Assembly: GCA_964431965.1 (NCBI GenBank)
Contig: CAYSLU010000043.1
Span: 1-41,219 of the forward strand
Reading direction: 5' to 3'
DNA: 41,219 nt
From: CAYSLU01 sp964431965
Lineage (GTDB): Bacteria; Verrucomicrobiota; Kiritimatiellia; CAIKKV01; CAYSLU01
Both the position numbers and the translations under genes were made by a program. The notes beneath the pieces were generated by a model, which was not told the origin of the DNA, did not search any database, and was given only the letters and a program-made list of their open reading frames with translations. Below, piece by piece: positions 1 to 8,928 of this stretch (within the stretch, counting starts at the first letter, position 1; the number at the start of each line of letters is the position of its first letter).

Positions 1-1
1 G

Positions 2-67
2 GAGGTGCTCAAGCATCTGGGCCGGACCCCTCCGCCGCGGAAGAAAGACGGCCAAACTTCGCCTTGA
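2..67 (+). CDS. 3' end of a gene cut by the window edge
   Basis: Reading from base 2 there are 21 codons and a TGA at 65-67. The tail reads EVLKHLGRTPPPRKKDGQ and is basic and proline-rich. Such tails occur at the ends of some transposases, which would fit the decayed mobile element next door, but the piece is too short to identify. It ends about 46 bases before the tRNA gene on the same strand. It may also be chance coding. Confidence 0.3.
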   Translation, partial: EVLKHLGRTPPPRKKDGQTSP

Positions 68-113
68 GTCGTGCCGGACCACGTGTTACTGTGCACCGCT
101 TTTCCCCCAGAAC

Positions 114-188
114 GCGCCCATCGTCTATCGGTCAGGACACCAGGTTTTCATCCTGGTAAGCGGGGTTCGACTCCCCGTGGGCGCGCCA
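114..188 (+). tRNA. tRNA-Glu (anticodon TTC)
   Basis: The cloverleaf can be folded by eye. The acceptor stem is GCGCCCA (114-120) with TGGGCGC (178-184). The anticodon stem is CCAGG/CCTGG around the loop TTTTCAT, giving anticodon TTC at 147-149. The T arm is CGGGG-TTCGACT-CCCCG. CCA is genomically encoded at 186-188. The 3' half overlaps the tail of a serine recombinase frame on the opposite strand, as expected when a tRNA gene serves as an integration site. Confidence 0.95.
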
Positions 189-830
189 ACTGCGATTCCT
201 CCTGCTCCTTAGCCCGTAAAGCGTTGATGTACAGGCTGGTTGTGGTGGTTCCAAAACCTTTCTCCGATGTGTAGCTCAAACCATCGGGGAAAACCGTCTT
301 TTGGAACCGCTGGCGCCACTCGATCCCCATCCGGTCCCATATCTCCCGCATGTGGCGGAACATGTACTCGGCAACCTTCAGCGCGGCCTCGACGTCGATC
401 TCCTCTAGTTCGGCGTCATGGCGCTCGGCCTTGCACAGCGCGATCTCTGCGTCGAGCTCCGAGTCCTTCTTGCCGTATACCTCATCTGGAACAATCGCGC
501 TGACCAGTTTGTCCAGCAGGATGCCGAGCTGTTTCTTAAGCCCTTCGAGCCGCCGCTGCTGTCGCTTCCTGTCGTTGATGGCCCCTGTGGGCCGTTCCGT
601 CCATAGATCGCGAACCCGCGCGGAACGCCTTGAACTGCGGCATGGCCGACGCCGTCACGGATTCGAGTGCGGCCCTGAAATCACCCTCCATCTCGTCCTT
701 GGCCACATTGACCCTGCGGCATTCCGTGTTGGCGCAGCGGTAGTAGGCGTACCGCCCGCTGCGGCCGGTGGAGAACGATGCGGTGAGGGGCCTACGGGGG
801 CAGGGCGGCCAGGGCGTAGGGCATGGTGGG
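148..830 (-). pseudogene. Large serine recombinase, frameshifted C-terminal remnant
   Basis: Two minus-strand frames together match the C-terminal third of large serine recombinases. The upstream frame (about 830-560) encodes RRPLTASFSTGRSGRYAYYRC followed by ANTECRR, a recombinase zinc-ribbon, and then stops early. The other frame (about 585-148) continues with a charged coiled-coil rich in Lys, Arg and Glu, then IWDRMGIEWRQRFQKTVFP and GLSYTSEKGFGT, the typical end of the family. It terminates inside the tRNA-Glu gene with PRGVEPRLPG, which is the tRNA read backwards. The break falls near 560-600. The N-terminal catalytic domain is missing, so the gene is dead. It would have catalysed integration of an element at the tRNA. 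Family assignment is confident; the exact 5' limit is not. Confidence 0.8.
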
Positions 831-902
831 GGACCCTCATCTGCTTACAATCCGGCGGCGATGGGGGGGGAAGTCCTGCAGGGAAGCGTCGTTGCCGTTG
901 GG

Positions 903-941
903 TTGATCCTGATTGACCCGATCAATGCAGGCTGTTACAAA
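903..941 (+). promoter_or_regulatory. Promoter and candidate operator for the AbiE locus
   Basis: A sigma-70-like promoter is readable: TTGACC (913-918), a 17-base spacer and TACAAA (936-941), about 30 bases ahead of the abiEi start. An inverted repeat TTGATC (903-908)/GATCAA (920-925) brackets the -35 box. AbiEi antitoxins repress their own operon by binding inverted repeats at the promoter, so this is a plausible operator. The binding itself is inference. Confidence 0.5.
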
Positions 942-972
942 TCATCGGTAGATACTCACAACTGCATATGCT

Positions 973-1593
973 ATGTCACACATGAAACCGACCACCACGG
1001 CCGACAAGGTCCTGAGCCTCGCAAGGGAAATGGGCTTCGTCAGGGCCAGGGACGCCGTGCGGCGCGGCATCCCCACCGAGCACCTTCGCAGGCTGGTCCG
1101 GCGTGGCCTGCTCGTCCAGCCGGCGCGTGGCGTGTACCGTCTCGCCGACCACGAGCCGGGGCTGCACCACAGCCTCGCATCGGTCTCCAAGAAGATCCCC
1201 AACGGCATCGTCTGCCTGCTCTCCGCCCTGCAGTTCCACGAGATCACCACCCAGCTCCCGCACGAAGTCTGGATCGCCGTGGACGGCAAGGCATGGAGGC
1301 CGGCGACGGCCGGGCTTCCCGTGCGGATCGTGCGCTTTTCGGGGGCGGCTTTCGCGGAAGGCGTCGAGGAGCACACTATCGAGGGAGTCCCCGTGCGGAT
1401 CACATGCCCCGCCAAGACCGTGGCGGATTGCTTCAAGTACCGGAGCAAGGTCGGGCTGGACGTGGCACTGGAGGCCCTACGGGATTGCCACCGCCGCCGG
1501 CGGTGCAGCATGGACGACCTCTGGAAGTACGCTAAGGTGTGCCGGGTTGCGAACGTGATGCGCCCGTACATGGAGATGGAGAGCGCGGGATGA
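973..1593 (+). CDS. abiEi: AbiEi-family type IV antitoxin/transcriptional repressor
   Basis: A 206-residue protein. The N-terminal winged-helix segment (about residues 8-55: DKVLSLAREMGFVRARDAV, then HLRRLVRRGLLVQPARGVY) and the C-terminal domain (PVRITCPAKTVADCF and following) match the AbiEi family. AbiEi neutralises the nucleotidyltransferase toxin AbiEii without direct binding and represses the operon. The start is the ATG at 973; a second ATG lies at 982, and neither has a clear Shine-Dalgarno. The stop overlaps the next start as ATGA, the normal abiEi-abiEii arrangement, but that toxin is broken. This gene is therefore an orphan antitoxin, possibly acting only as a regulator or as anti-addiction protection. 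Confidence 0.85.
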   Translation: MSHMKPTTTADKVLSLAREMGFVRARDAVRRGIPTEHLRRLVRRGLLVQPARGVYRLADHEPGLHHSLASVSKKIPNGIVCLLSALQFHEITTQLPHEVWIAVDGKAWRPATAGLPVRIVRFSGAAFAEGVEEHTIEGVPVRITCPAKTVADCFKYRSKVGLDVALEALRDCHRRRRCSMDDLWKYAKVCRVANVMRPYMEMESAG

Positions 1594-1725
1594 GCGAGAA
1601 GGTCCCCGAGAACCTGGCCGCATCTGTCTCCCGCCGCCTGCTGAACGCGGCCCAGGCATCTACCAGTACATCCTGGTGCGCTACGGCATTGAACGGCTCC
1701 TGTACCGCCTGAGGTTCAAGCCCCC
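1590..1725 (+). pseudogene. abiEii: AbiEii nucleotidyltransferase toxin, frameshifted and truncated
   Basis: The ATG at 1590 overlaps the abiEi stop. The first frame reads MSEKVPENLAASVSRRLLNA, the normal AbiEii N-terminus. After about 22 codons the homology jumps to another frame at about 1655, reading IYQYILVRYGIERLLYRL, the next conserved segment. The family sequence then stops at about 1715-1725. The nucleotide-binding GSx10DxD core and the rest of the usual 250-300 residues are absent, so no active toxin can be made. The following sequence belongs to the 3' flank of the minus-strand cyclase gene. Frameshift and 3' truncation together indicate real decay rather than one sequencing error. 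Confidence 0.75.
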
Positions 1726-1759
1726 CCGCAGGCTCATCGGCACGCCGTCGCGTTTGGCG

Positions 1760-2431
1760 TCACGCACAGAAACCTGGAATGCCCTCGATGGCCACGGCGC
1801 GGACGCAGCAGGAATCCAGCCCCTTGATCGGCATGGGCTGACAAATCAAGAGGAAGACGTCCGTCCGCAGCCGGTCCAGGTTCCTCATGACCTCGAGAAA
1901 CAGGATGTCGTGCGGCATGACGACTTCGTGTATTTCGCAGGCCGTCTTGACGCTGTGCTCGATGGCTACGCCGTCGCCGAAGCCGACGCATTTCACGCGC
2001 TTGGCCACGCACCACTGGCCCGATTCGCCGCACAGGTAGGGTCGCTGGTCCTTCGGGTCTTCCACGAACGGCTCGCTGTGGTAGGGGCTGTCCAGCACCA
2101 CGATGTCACCTGCCCGGACCCGCCCGCCGTCGGCCGCGTCCAGCATGGCCTGCGTGATCGGGGCGCGGGGGACGCACGCCAACCGCAGCAGGACGGCGCG
2201 GCCCATGAAGGCCGTGACCGGCAAGTCCAGGATGTCCTTCCACGCGTCGTTGTAGTGGTAGGGCGTCTCCACGTGGGTCCCGAGGTGCGACTCGATGTCC
2301 AGGTTCGTATGGTAATCCTTGGAGGACTCCTGGAAGAAGCGGTCCAACCTGCAACGCCGCGTGGACGTGGTGGGGTTGACATGCGTGCTCAGATCGACCA
2401 CCCGATAGGGGCCCAGTCTCTCGTCGTTCAT
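1760..2431 (-). CDS. Cyclase-family metal-dependent hydrolase (kynurenine formamidase-like)
   Basis: About 223 residues. The motif HLGTHVETPYH (about residues 49-59) is the HxGTHxExPxH metal-binding signature of the cyclase family (PF04199), which includes kynurenine formamidase, isatin hydrolase and uncharacterised amidohydrolases or lactonases. The ATG at 2431 sits five bases after GGAGG; the ATG at 2434 is almost touching it, so 2431 is preferred. The gene lies 16-19 bases downstream of the sialidase-like gene on the same strand, so the two are probably co-transcribed. In this context a sugar-lactone or amide substrate is more plausible than formylkynurenine, but nothing in the sequence fixes it. 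Confidence 0.8.
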   Translation of the reverse strand: MNDERLGPYRVVDLSTHVNPTTSTRRCRLDRFFQESSKDYHTNLDIESHLGTHVETPYHYNDAWKDILDLPVTAFMGRAVLLRLACVPRAPITQAMLDAADGGRVRAGDIVVLDSPYHSEPFVEDPKDQRPYLCGESGQWCVAKRVKCVGFGDGVAIEHSVKTACEIHEVVMPHDILFLEVMRNLDRLRTDVFLLICQPMPIKGLDSCCVRAVAIEGIPGFCA

Positions 2432-2450
2432 CATATCCTCCAGTTGCCGG

Positions 2451-3587
2451 TCAGGTCAGGCCGGTGATTCGCATCTGCCGCAGGCTGTGCTCGCCTCCAT
2501 GCGTCTTCCAGGCCGGGCGACGATAGGCATACGTCACCATCGCAGTGCCATCGCAGAGAAAGGTGCAGTTCAGATTCGTGTAGGCGACGTCCTCCTCCGC
2601 GGCCAGATCGGCAACCCGTTGCCAGCTGAAGCCGCAGTCGTCCGATATGGCCAGACTCAGCGGCGTCCGCGGCCCGTAGTGGTGGTCATTGCTGTCGTAA
2701 GCGCCGGGTGTCCAGAGAAGGGCCAACCGGCTCCCGCCCGGGATGCGGCGCAGGCAGGTGCAGTTCTCGGGGGCGCCGAGCCCGCCGGTCTGGGGGTGGC
2801 TCCACGTCTCGCCGCGGTCAAGGGAGCGCGAGAACATGACCGATCCGAGCTGCGTGCGGATGGAGATCACGAGCTCGCCGCTCTCGCATTCCGCCAGGCT
2901 GGGCTCGATGGCACCGCGCATCGGCAGGTCGATCAGGGGATGGCGGACTGACCAGGTGCGGCCGTGGTCGTCGCTCCACGCCATCCCGATCGCATAGTGC
3001 TGCCCTTCCTGGGTTGTCCGGTACTCGGCCAGCTTGTCGGGCTCGACCCACGAGGGCGTGAACTGCCACTTCATGAGACGGATCAGCCCGTCGCCGCCTC
3101 CGCAGAACGGCAGGATGAGCCTGCCGCTGCGCAGCGTGTAGAGCCCGGCTGCGCCGCCCTGGATCCACTGGGCGTGCTCGGTGTGCCAGATGTCGCCTTG
3201 CCGCTCGAAGGTGGCGCCGCCATCGGTGCTGCGATAGAGCCGCATCGTTCCGCTCGACGGTCTGTGACACACCAGGGCGGACAGCAGGATCGCCCCATCG
3301 GCCGCCCGGCCAAGCGCGACGCCGTGGACGTTCTGGTCGCCGGGATCGGGAACGACGACCGTGCGCGGATCGCACCAACTCTGCCCGCCGTCACTGGACT
3401 CACGCAGCACGCCCTCTGCGTAACCGTAATCCCCCGCTCCGAACGGCGATGGCTTGAACGCGTGGTACGCGCAGAGCAGGCGGCCGGGCGAAAGCTCCAG
3501 GATCGTGGCCGTGTCGTTGCGCGGATTCCCGGGTGTGCACGGCGCAATCACCGAGCATGCCACGTCGAGCTTGAGTTTTTTGGTCAT
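2451..3587 (-). CDS. Sialidase-fold (BNR/Asp-box) protein
   Basis: A 378-residue six-bladed propeller candidate. Five Asp-box motifs (S-x-D-x-G-x-x-W/F) are visible: SSDGGQSW (64-71), STDGGATF, SDDHGRTW, SLDRGETW and SDDCGFSW. These define sialidase/neuraminidase-like propellers (GH33 and relatives). The classical FRIP arginine motif is replaced near residue 20 by PRNDTATIL, so true sialic-acid hydrolysis is uncertain. The start at 3587 is favoured by GGAAG about nine bases upstream; an in-frame extension to 3770 has no such support. There is no signal peptide, so a cytoplasmic location is likely. It is transcribed divergently from the heparinase-like gene at 3769 and directly upstream of the cyclase gene. 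Confidence 0.8.
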   Translation of the reverse strand: MTKKLKLDVACSVIAPCTPGNPRNDTATILELSPGRLLCAYHAFKPSPFGAGDYGYAEGVLRESSDGGQSWCDPRTVVVPDPGDQNVHGVALGRAADGAILLSALVCHRPSSGTMRLYRSTDGGATFERQGDIWHTEHAQWIQGGAAGLYTLRSGRLILPFCGGGDGLIRLMKWQFTPSWVEPDKLAEYRTTQEGQHYAIGMAWSDDHGRTWSVRHPLIDLPMRGAIEPSLAECESGELVISIRTQLGSVMFSRSLDRGETWSHPQTGGLGAPENCTCLRRIPGGSRLALLWTPGAYDSNDHHYGPRTPLSLAISDDCGFSWQRVADLAAEEDVAYTNLNCTFLCDGTAMVTYAYRRPAWKTHGGEHSLRQMRITGLT

Positions 3588-3768
3588 GGGCGATCTTCCG
3601 CACGCAGTGGACCACCGACAGGCCGCAGAGTATTTCGGTCCTGTCCGTGCGGCAAGGGCTATCCTCGCGGACGCTTCATCCGTTCCAGGTTGATCCGCCC
3701 GGATCGCCTCCTGTACGCTCCCACCGCAAGAACGCGCTCCTTCGCCCATGACCGGTGCGGAGATCATC

Positions 3769-6036
3769 ATGGCATTTGATTTTTCATGCGCGCGCGAGTT
3801 GTACCGTCGGCGTCAGCACCCGCGCGTCCTGCTGGGCGACGACGATCTCGATCGCCTGCGGCGCCAGGCGCGCACCGGCTTGGGGGCTGCGCTGATGGCG
3901 GCGCTGCGACGCAAGGCGCAGCACTTCGCCGATCAGATCCACCGCGATCGCGCCTGGGTCGACCTGCTGCTCCAGTCCGGGCAGTTCTTCTGGCCCAAGC
4001 CGGCGGAGAGCTTCGCCTGGGCGTTGCCGGACATGGCGATGGTGGGCGTGCTGGATCGTGACGCGAAGCTGATCGACGCGGTGCGGCAGGTGTTCCGGCG
4101 CCTGCCCGAGATCGGCGTCACCCATCGCAGCGGCGGGCTGGTCAATGCCAGCTACTACATGCCGCCGGTGTTCGTGCCCTATGCGTACGACCTGATCGCG
4201 CCGGACCTGGACGCGATGGAGCGACGGGCATACGTGCAATGGGCGGCGGCGGCGCACATTCGTGACGCGATCGATCGACGGCGGGGCCAGTACCTGAGGC
4301 TGGCGGCGCACAACATGACGCTGGGCGGCATGGTGCTGGCGCTGACGACCCTGCTGGCGATTCGCGGCGACGCCGGGGCGCCGTCCAAGGCGCAGATGGA
4401 CGCCGACCTGTCGCTGCTGCTCCGCTGGTTTGAGGCGACGGTGAACACATCGCTGGGGCCCGAGGGGTACCCCGAGGAGGACATCGGGTACGGCACGGTG
4501 GTCGCGCCGTCGCTGATAGTCGTCGCAGAGGCGCTGATGCGCTCAGGGGTGTTCGATGCGTACGACGCGCTTCCCCGCCTGGCGCAGTTCGGCCGGGCCA
4601 TGCTGCATTTCGTGCAGCCGTGGGGCGAGAACCTGTCCAATACCGGCGACCATGGCGACCAATTGCGGGAGCGGCAGTTCGCGCTCCCGCGGCTGGCCAC
4701 GCGCACGGGCGATGCGGCGGTGCTGTGGCTGTGCGGGGCGATCACCTACACGCACAGCCAGACGTTCGCCGCTGATCCGCTGCCAGAGCTGGACGCCGAA
4801 CTACGCGTGCGGCCCGGAGTTCACGTGCCGGTGTCATGGTTGTCACTGGCGGCGCTTGGCGACATGGATGAGGCGGCGATGGGGAGGCGACCGGCGCCAC
4901 CGGCCAAAGGGCAGATCCGTCGCGTCCGAGGTCGTGGGGCAGCCAGCCGGAACGATGGCAGCCCCATCCACGCAGCCGGCGGGCATCCCGGCGCTACGCC
5001 CACCGCGTTTCGCGATCGCGCCCGCGGCATCGTCAGTTTTCGCAGTGGCTGGCGCGAGGATGACTCCCTGCTGATCTTCGATGGCTCGCAGCGCAGCCCC
5101 TCGGCGCCGGGCCACTATCATGAAAGCTGCGGCCACTTCAGCCTCAGCGCGCTGGGCGAGTGTTTCGCCATCGACACCGGCCGCTACAATGTGGAGCAGA
5201 ACGGGCACAACGTCGTACTCATCAACGGCCGGAGCGGGCGCAGCACCGGCGGCGATTGGACCTGCACCTACCACCCCGGTCGCCTCATTGGCTACCAGCC
5301 TGGCGAATTCGTGGACACGGCCGGCGCGGACAGCTCGCACCAGCACAACTGCATGTGGGCGTGGCGTTGGGTCGGGCTGGTCAAGGGCGGGGAAGCGCCG
5401 GCCTATGCGTGGGTCGTCGATGACATCAATGCGTGCAACGACTGGGGTGAGTATTGGTGGCAATTGCACAGTTCGCCGGAGAATCGCATTGCCACTCGCG
5501 GGCGCGGCGCGACGATCACCGGCTGGCGATGCGGCAATCACCTGGATGTGCATCTGGCGATGCCGCCGGCGGGGGCGTACGCCAAGCCGCACACGTTGCG
5601 ATGGGAGCAGGACACCGCCACGCCCAGCTCGAGCAAGTACGTGGCCGATCCAGCGGCGTCAGCGCGGCTTTTCGACCGGCCGGCCGACATGGTGCACGGA
5701 CCGGTGTTTCAGCGGCCGCGGCTCCTGGCGAAGGTGACGGGGTACAACGGGCGGATGCTGGCGGTGATGCTGCCGCGACTCAAGGGCGAACGACGGGCGC
5801 ATGTGCGACAGGTCGCGTCACTCGACAACTCGCTGGCGGTGCGGATCGCGTTCGAGGGCGTGACGGACACGCTGATCTGGGCCTACGAGCATCGGCTGCT
5901 GGAGGCCGACGGGATCAAGGCGCGCGGGCAGTGGTGCCTGGTGCGACGGATGCGGCGGAGCGGGCGAGTGCTGCGATGCGCGGGCGGAGACGTGTCGAGG
6001 CTGGTGGTGGACGGCGACCGGATCGATCCGCCCTGA
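3769..6036 (+). CDS. Heparinase II/III-family polysaccharide lyase-like protein
   Basis: A 755-residue protein from the ATG at 3769, which has GGAG eight bases upstream; an in-frame ATG at 3748 is less likely. The N-terminal half is the alpha/alpha toroid (AAHNMTLGGMVLALTTLLA, LSNTGDHGDQ). The C-terminal beta-sandwich begins around residue 430 and carries GHYHESCGHFSLSALGE and FAIDTGRYN, the heparinase II/III domain (PF07940) metal/catalytic segment. Family members cleave uronic-acid-containing glycans by beta-elimination (PL12, PL15, PL17, PL21 and others). The subfamily cannot be set by eye. No signal peptide is apparent. It is the only plus-strand gene in the catabolic locus and is divergent from the sialidase-like gene, with 181 bases between them for both promoters. 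Confidence 0.85.
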   Translation: MAFDFSCARELYRRRQHPRVLLGDDDLDRLRRQARTGLGAALMAALRRKAQHFADQIHRDRAWVDLLLQSGQFFWPKPAESFAWALPDMAMVGVLDRDAKLIDAVRQVFRRLPEIGVTHRSGGLVNASYYMPPVFVPYAYDLIAPDLDAMERRAYVQWAAAAHIRDAIDRRRGQYLRLAAHNMTLGGMVLALTTLLAIRGDAGAPSKAQMDADLSLLLRWFEATVNTSLGPEGYPEEDIGYGTVVAPSLIVVAEALMRSGVFDAYDALPRLAQFGRAMLHFVQPWGENLSNTGDHGDQLRERQFALPRLATRTGDAAVLWLCGAITYTHSQTFAADPLPELDAELRVRPGVHVPVSWLSLAALGDMDEAAMGRRPAPPAKGQIRRVRGRGAASRNDGSPIHAAGGHPGATPTAFRDRARGIVSFRSGWREDDSLLIFDGSQRSPSAPGHYHESCGHFSLSALGECFAIDTGRYNVEQNGHNVVLINGRSGRSTGGDWTCTYHPGRLIGYQPGEFVDTAGADSSHQHNCMWAWRWVGLVKGGEAPAYAWVVDDINACNDWGEYWWQLHSSPENRIATRGRGATITGWRCGNHLDVHLAMPPAGAYAKPHTLRWEQDTATPSSSKYVADPAASARLFDRPADMVHGPVFQRPRLLAKVTGYNGRMLAVMLPRLKGERRAHVRQVASLDNSLAVRIAFEGVTDTLIWAYEHRLLEADGIKARGQWCLVRRMRRSGRVLRCAGGDVSRLVVDGDRIDPP

Positions 6037-6144
6037 TTGCCGACCACTTCGGTGCGGGCTCGGGGGACGGCTCCCCATGCAGTGGTCTACGGGGCCGTGC
6101 CGCTCGGCGTGGGACCCACTGGTGGCGCGGGACCGGGCGCAGTC

Positions 6145-8817
6145 CTACTTCCGCTGCACGGAGAGGTTGTCGAGGTAGAACGCCTGCTTCGTGGTCGCCG
6201 TGCTGCAGAAGCCCAGCCAGGTGAGCCGGGTGAAGCGCCGGTCGCAGGCCAGGTCCGCATAAGTCGTCGGCGGCTGCCCGCGCGGAGCCACGGTCACGGT
6301 GAATGCGCCGTCCGCACGCTCTCCCAGACGGCATGCCACGTGGATACCAACCCACTGCTCCGCCGGCAGGGCGGCCAGAGGTCGGCCGTTCGCAGAGAGC
6401 GTTCCATCGGCTGTCAGGGCGAGCGATGGGCCAACGACATAGGGGTTCGTGGTCCAGTCGCGCCACTCATGGGAGAAGGCGGCGCCCGGCGCGATGCGGA
6501 CCTCGAAGCTCGCGGACACCGTGCCGCCGGTCAGCGCCAGCGTGTAGAACATGTGCGGGTCCCATGAGTTCGCAACGGTCGGGGCATCCCGGAACTCAAG
6601 CGAACGAGAGCCCCCGGCCGCAAACGCCCCGGTGGTCCGAATCCAGGCATCAGCATTGGCGCCCTGAACTGCGGCGTGGCGCGGCAGTGCGCCAGGCCCG
6701 CCTTTCTCGAAGTCGTCGTCAATGGCGTCCACCACATTCAAGGGCCGGTGGGCCGGAATGACCGTCGCTTCGCGCTTGACCATCGTCGGCCTGGAAACCC
6801 AGGCCGGATCGCCAACCAGGCCGGCCTTTGTGATGTCGACCGGACTGAAGCCTGCGGCCAGGGCCGGCGAACCCGGCTGGAGCCGGAAGTCGCCCTGCGC
6901 CGCGTCAACGAATCGCGGATCATCAACAATCGCATGCGCGTCGCGGCCCCTGGCCCTCCACTGGCCGAGGTCCGCTCCGCCCGGGAAGACGACCGGTCCG
7001 CCAGTACTCCAGTACAGGTTGGAGTCCGCCGTGAGCTCGCTGTCGCGCATGAACAGGCTTCCGCTCTCGTAGAGGATGACATTGCGCTCGAATGTCATGC
7101 TCGAGTTGGTGACAGCCAGCCAGTTGGCGCCGTCCCCGGCGCTCCTGGCGCGGCCCATGTGGATCTGGGCCGAACGGCCGAAGGCGAAGATGTTGTTGCG
7201 GATGACGTTGTCCCGCCCGTAGTGGACGTGGAGTCCGCCCCAGGAAGTCTGGTACACGATGTTGCTCTCGATCAGGAGGCCGGTGCTTCCCTCGTCGGGA
7301 TAGATGCCGCAGGCCAGGTATCCCTCGGGGCAGTCCCACACGTGGTGGATCAGGTTGTTGCGGATCGATGTGCCCGTGGAGATCCCCAGCGTGTAGATGG
7401 CCCCGATGTCCGTCAGCACACCGCGCCCCAAGTGATGGAGGTGGTTGTACTCGATCCGGTTGCTGTGACAGCCGGTGGGCTGGAAGCCCCAGCTCCAGCC
7501 AACGCAGATGCCCGACCAGTTGAAGTCGCAGATCTCGTTGTGGGTGACCACGTTATGGCCGCTGTCCTGAATCAGAACGGGCGTGCCGCCGAAGTGGACG
7601 CTGCCCCCATCGTGGATGAAATTGTTGTGGATGGTGGTGCCCGCGGAGCCGCTGCGGACCTTGATGCCCCCGGCTCCCGTGTTGCGCAGCTCGCTCCCTT
7701 CGATCCGGATCCCGCTGCAGCCCGGTCCGACCTCAATGGCGTACCCGCCGACGGCGACGATCTCGCCCTGCTCGAAGCGACAGCCGACTGCATGGGCAAA
7801 GGTGACTGCCGCCGACACGCGTTCCGCTGCCTGCGGGCCGCTTTGGCCAGTCGCCTCCAGGGCATAGTCGGCATGCCGGAAGCAGAGGCCGCGGAAAACG
7901 AGGCCACTCACCGGCTGGCCCGGCTTGCCATCGAGGACCAGCAGACGCGTCGCGACGGGAGCCGTCGCATCGAGATCGCCCGTGCTCTCGCCCGGCAGAG
8001 GGACGTAGGACAGCATGCCGGCTTGGCGATCCAGAAACCATTCGCCGGGCGCATCGAGGGCCTCGGGAAGGTTCTCCACGAAGTAGCGCACCCCGTTCTC
8101 GAAGAGCAGTGGCCACTTTACGGATCCGGCCAGCGTCACGGTGCAGGTGCCCGTGTCAACCCCGGTGATCGGGATGGCGCAGCTTTCCCACTTGATCAGG
8201 GCAACCACATCGGCCGCGCCGATTCGAGGCCAGTCCCGCACGTCGCCTTCCTCGAACTCGAACGCGCGGCCGGGCGGCTTGCCGGCGGGGCCGAGCATCC
8301 TGAAGTACTCGCCGCTATTCGGGGAGCGCGCCAACGTCCGCCGCTGGTCGCCAACGTAGAGACAGCGGAAGATCCGCACTCCACCCGTGGCATCCGCCAC
8401 CGGCGCTGTCCACGTTCGTCCGTTCCGGCGCCATCCCGTGATCTGCTGCCCGCCGGAGAACACAGGGGTCTCGCCGGGCCACGCCGCATAGGTGACGGTG
8501 GCATTACGGCGGGCCGAGTCGTTCGGACCGAAGACCACGGGCGCCTGCAGGCGGTAGACGCCGCCCCGGATCAGCACCGTGATATGGCCGTCTGTTCCCG
8601 ATGCGAGCGTGCGGCGCACCGCATCACGGGCGCCGGCCAGGCTCGCCAGGGGACGGTCCGGTGTGCCCGGGTTGTCGTCTCGACCGTCCGGAGCGACAAC
8701 CAGATTCGCCGCGCGACAGACGCTCATGCTCAAGGCCAGGCACAGATACACGCACAACCCGCAACGCAGGGCCGTCCGTGCCTCGGAGCGGAGGCTCTGA
8801 TCACCATCAGGGTGCAT
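6145..8817 (-). CDS. Secreted right-handed beta-helix protein (GH141/GH120-like)
   Basis: About 890 residues from the ATG at 8817, preceded by GGAAAG nine bases upstream; an open extension reaches 8919. A signal peptide is clear (basic N-terminus, then LRCGLCVYLCLALSMSVCRAA). Directly after it comes VVAPDGRDDNPGTPDRPLAS and LAGARDAVR, the opening of GH141- and GH120-type parallel beta-helix enzymes. The middle (about residues 330-620) is a run of beta-helix coils such as NNFIHDGG, NRIEYNHLHHLGRG and NNLIHHVWDC, with a DIGAIYTLG and GIYPDEGS segment. The last 200 residues look like a concanavalin-type sandwich (FEVRIAPG, FYLDNLSVQ). GH141 includes fucosidase/xylanase activities acting on complex pectin. 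It is the only clearly exported enzyme of the locus and lies at the 3' end of the minus-strand run. Confidence 0.8.
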   Translation of the reverse strand: MHPDGDQSLRSEARTALRCGLCVYLCLALSMSVCRAANLVVAPDGRDDNPGTPDRPLASLAGARDAVRRTLASGTDGHITVLIRGGVYRLQAPVVFGPNDSARRNATVTYAAWPGETPVFSGGQQITGWRRNGRTWTAPVADATGGVRIFRCLYVGDQRRTLARSPNSGEYFRMLGPAGKPPGRAFEFEEGDVRDWPRIGAADVVALIKWESCAIPITGVDTGTCTVTLAGSVKWPLLFENGVRYFVENLPEALDAPGEWFLDRQAGMLSYVPLPGESTGDLDATAPVATRLLVLDGKPGQPVSGLVFRGLCFRHADYALEATGQSGPQAAERVSAAVTFAHAVGCRFEQGEIVAVGGYAIEVGPGCSGIRIEGSELRNTGAGGIKVRSGSAGTTIHNNFIHDGGSVHFGGTPVLIQDSGHNVVTHNEICDFNWSGICVGWSWGFQPTGCHSNRIEYNHLHHLGRGVLTDIGAIYTLGISTGTSIRNNLIHHVWDCPEGYLACGIYPDEGSTGLLIESNIVYQTSWGGLHVHYGRDNVIRNNIFAFGRSAQIHMGRARSAGDGANWLAVTNSSMTFERNVILYESGSLFMRDSELTADSNLYWSTGGPVVFPGGADLGQWRARGRDAHAIVDDPRFVDAAQGDFRLQPGSPALAAGFSPVDITKAGLVGDPAWVSRPTMVKREATVIPAHRPLNVVDAIDDDFEKGGPGALPRHAAVQGANADAWIRTTGAFAAGGSRSLEFRDAPTVANSWDPHMFYTLALTGGTVSASFEVRIAPGAAFSHEWRDWTTNPYVVGPSLALTADGTLSANGRPLAALPAEQWVGIHVACRLGERADGAFTVTVAPRGQPPTTYADLACDRRFTRLTWLGFCSTATTKQAFYLDNLSVQRK

Positions 8818-8928
8818 GCCGTGACTTTCCGATGGATGCGCATCCTCTGCCTGCTCGCCACCGGCAGTCGGACGATGCGACTGCGTCCGGGAGCCACAGA
8901 AGAACGCATATCCACCCACCGACTGCTA

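Noticed and set aside
6037..6144. Bidirectional terminator between the convergent heparinase and beta-helix genes
   Set aside because: Several GC-rich inverted repeats can be drawn, but none is strong and followed by a T-run.
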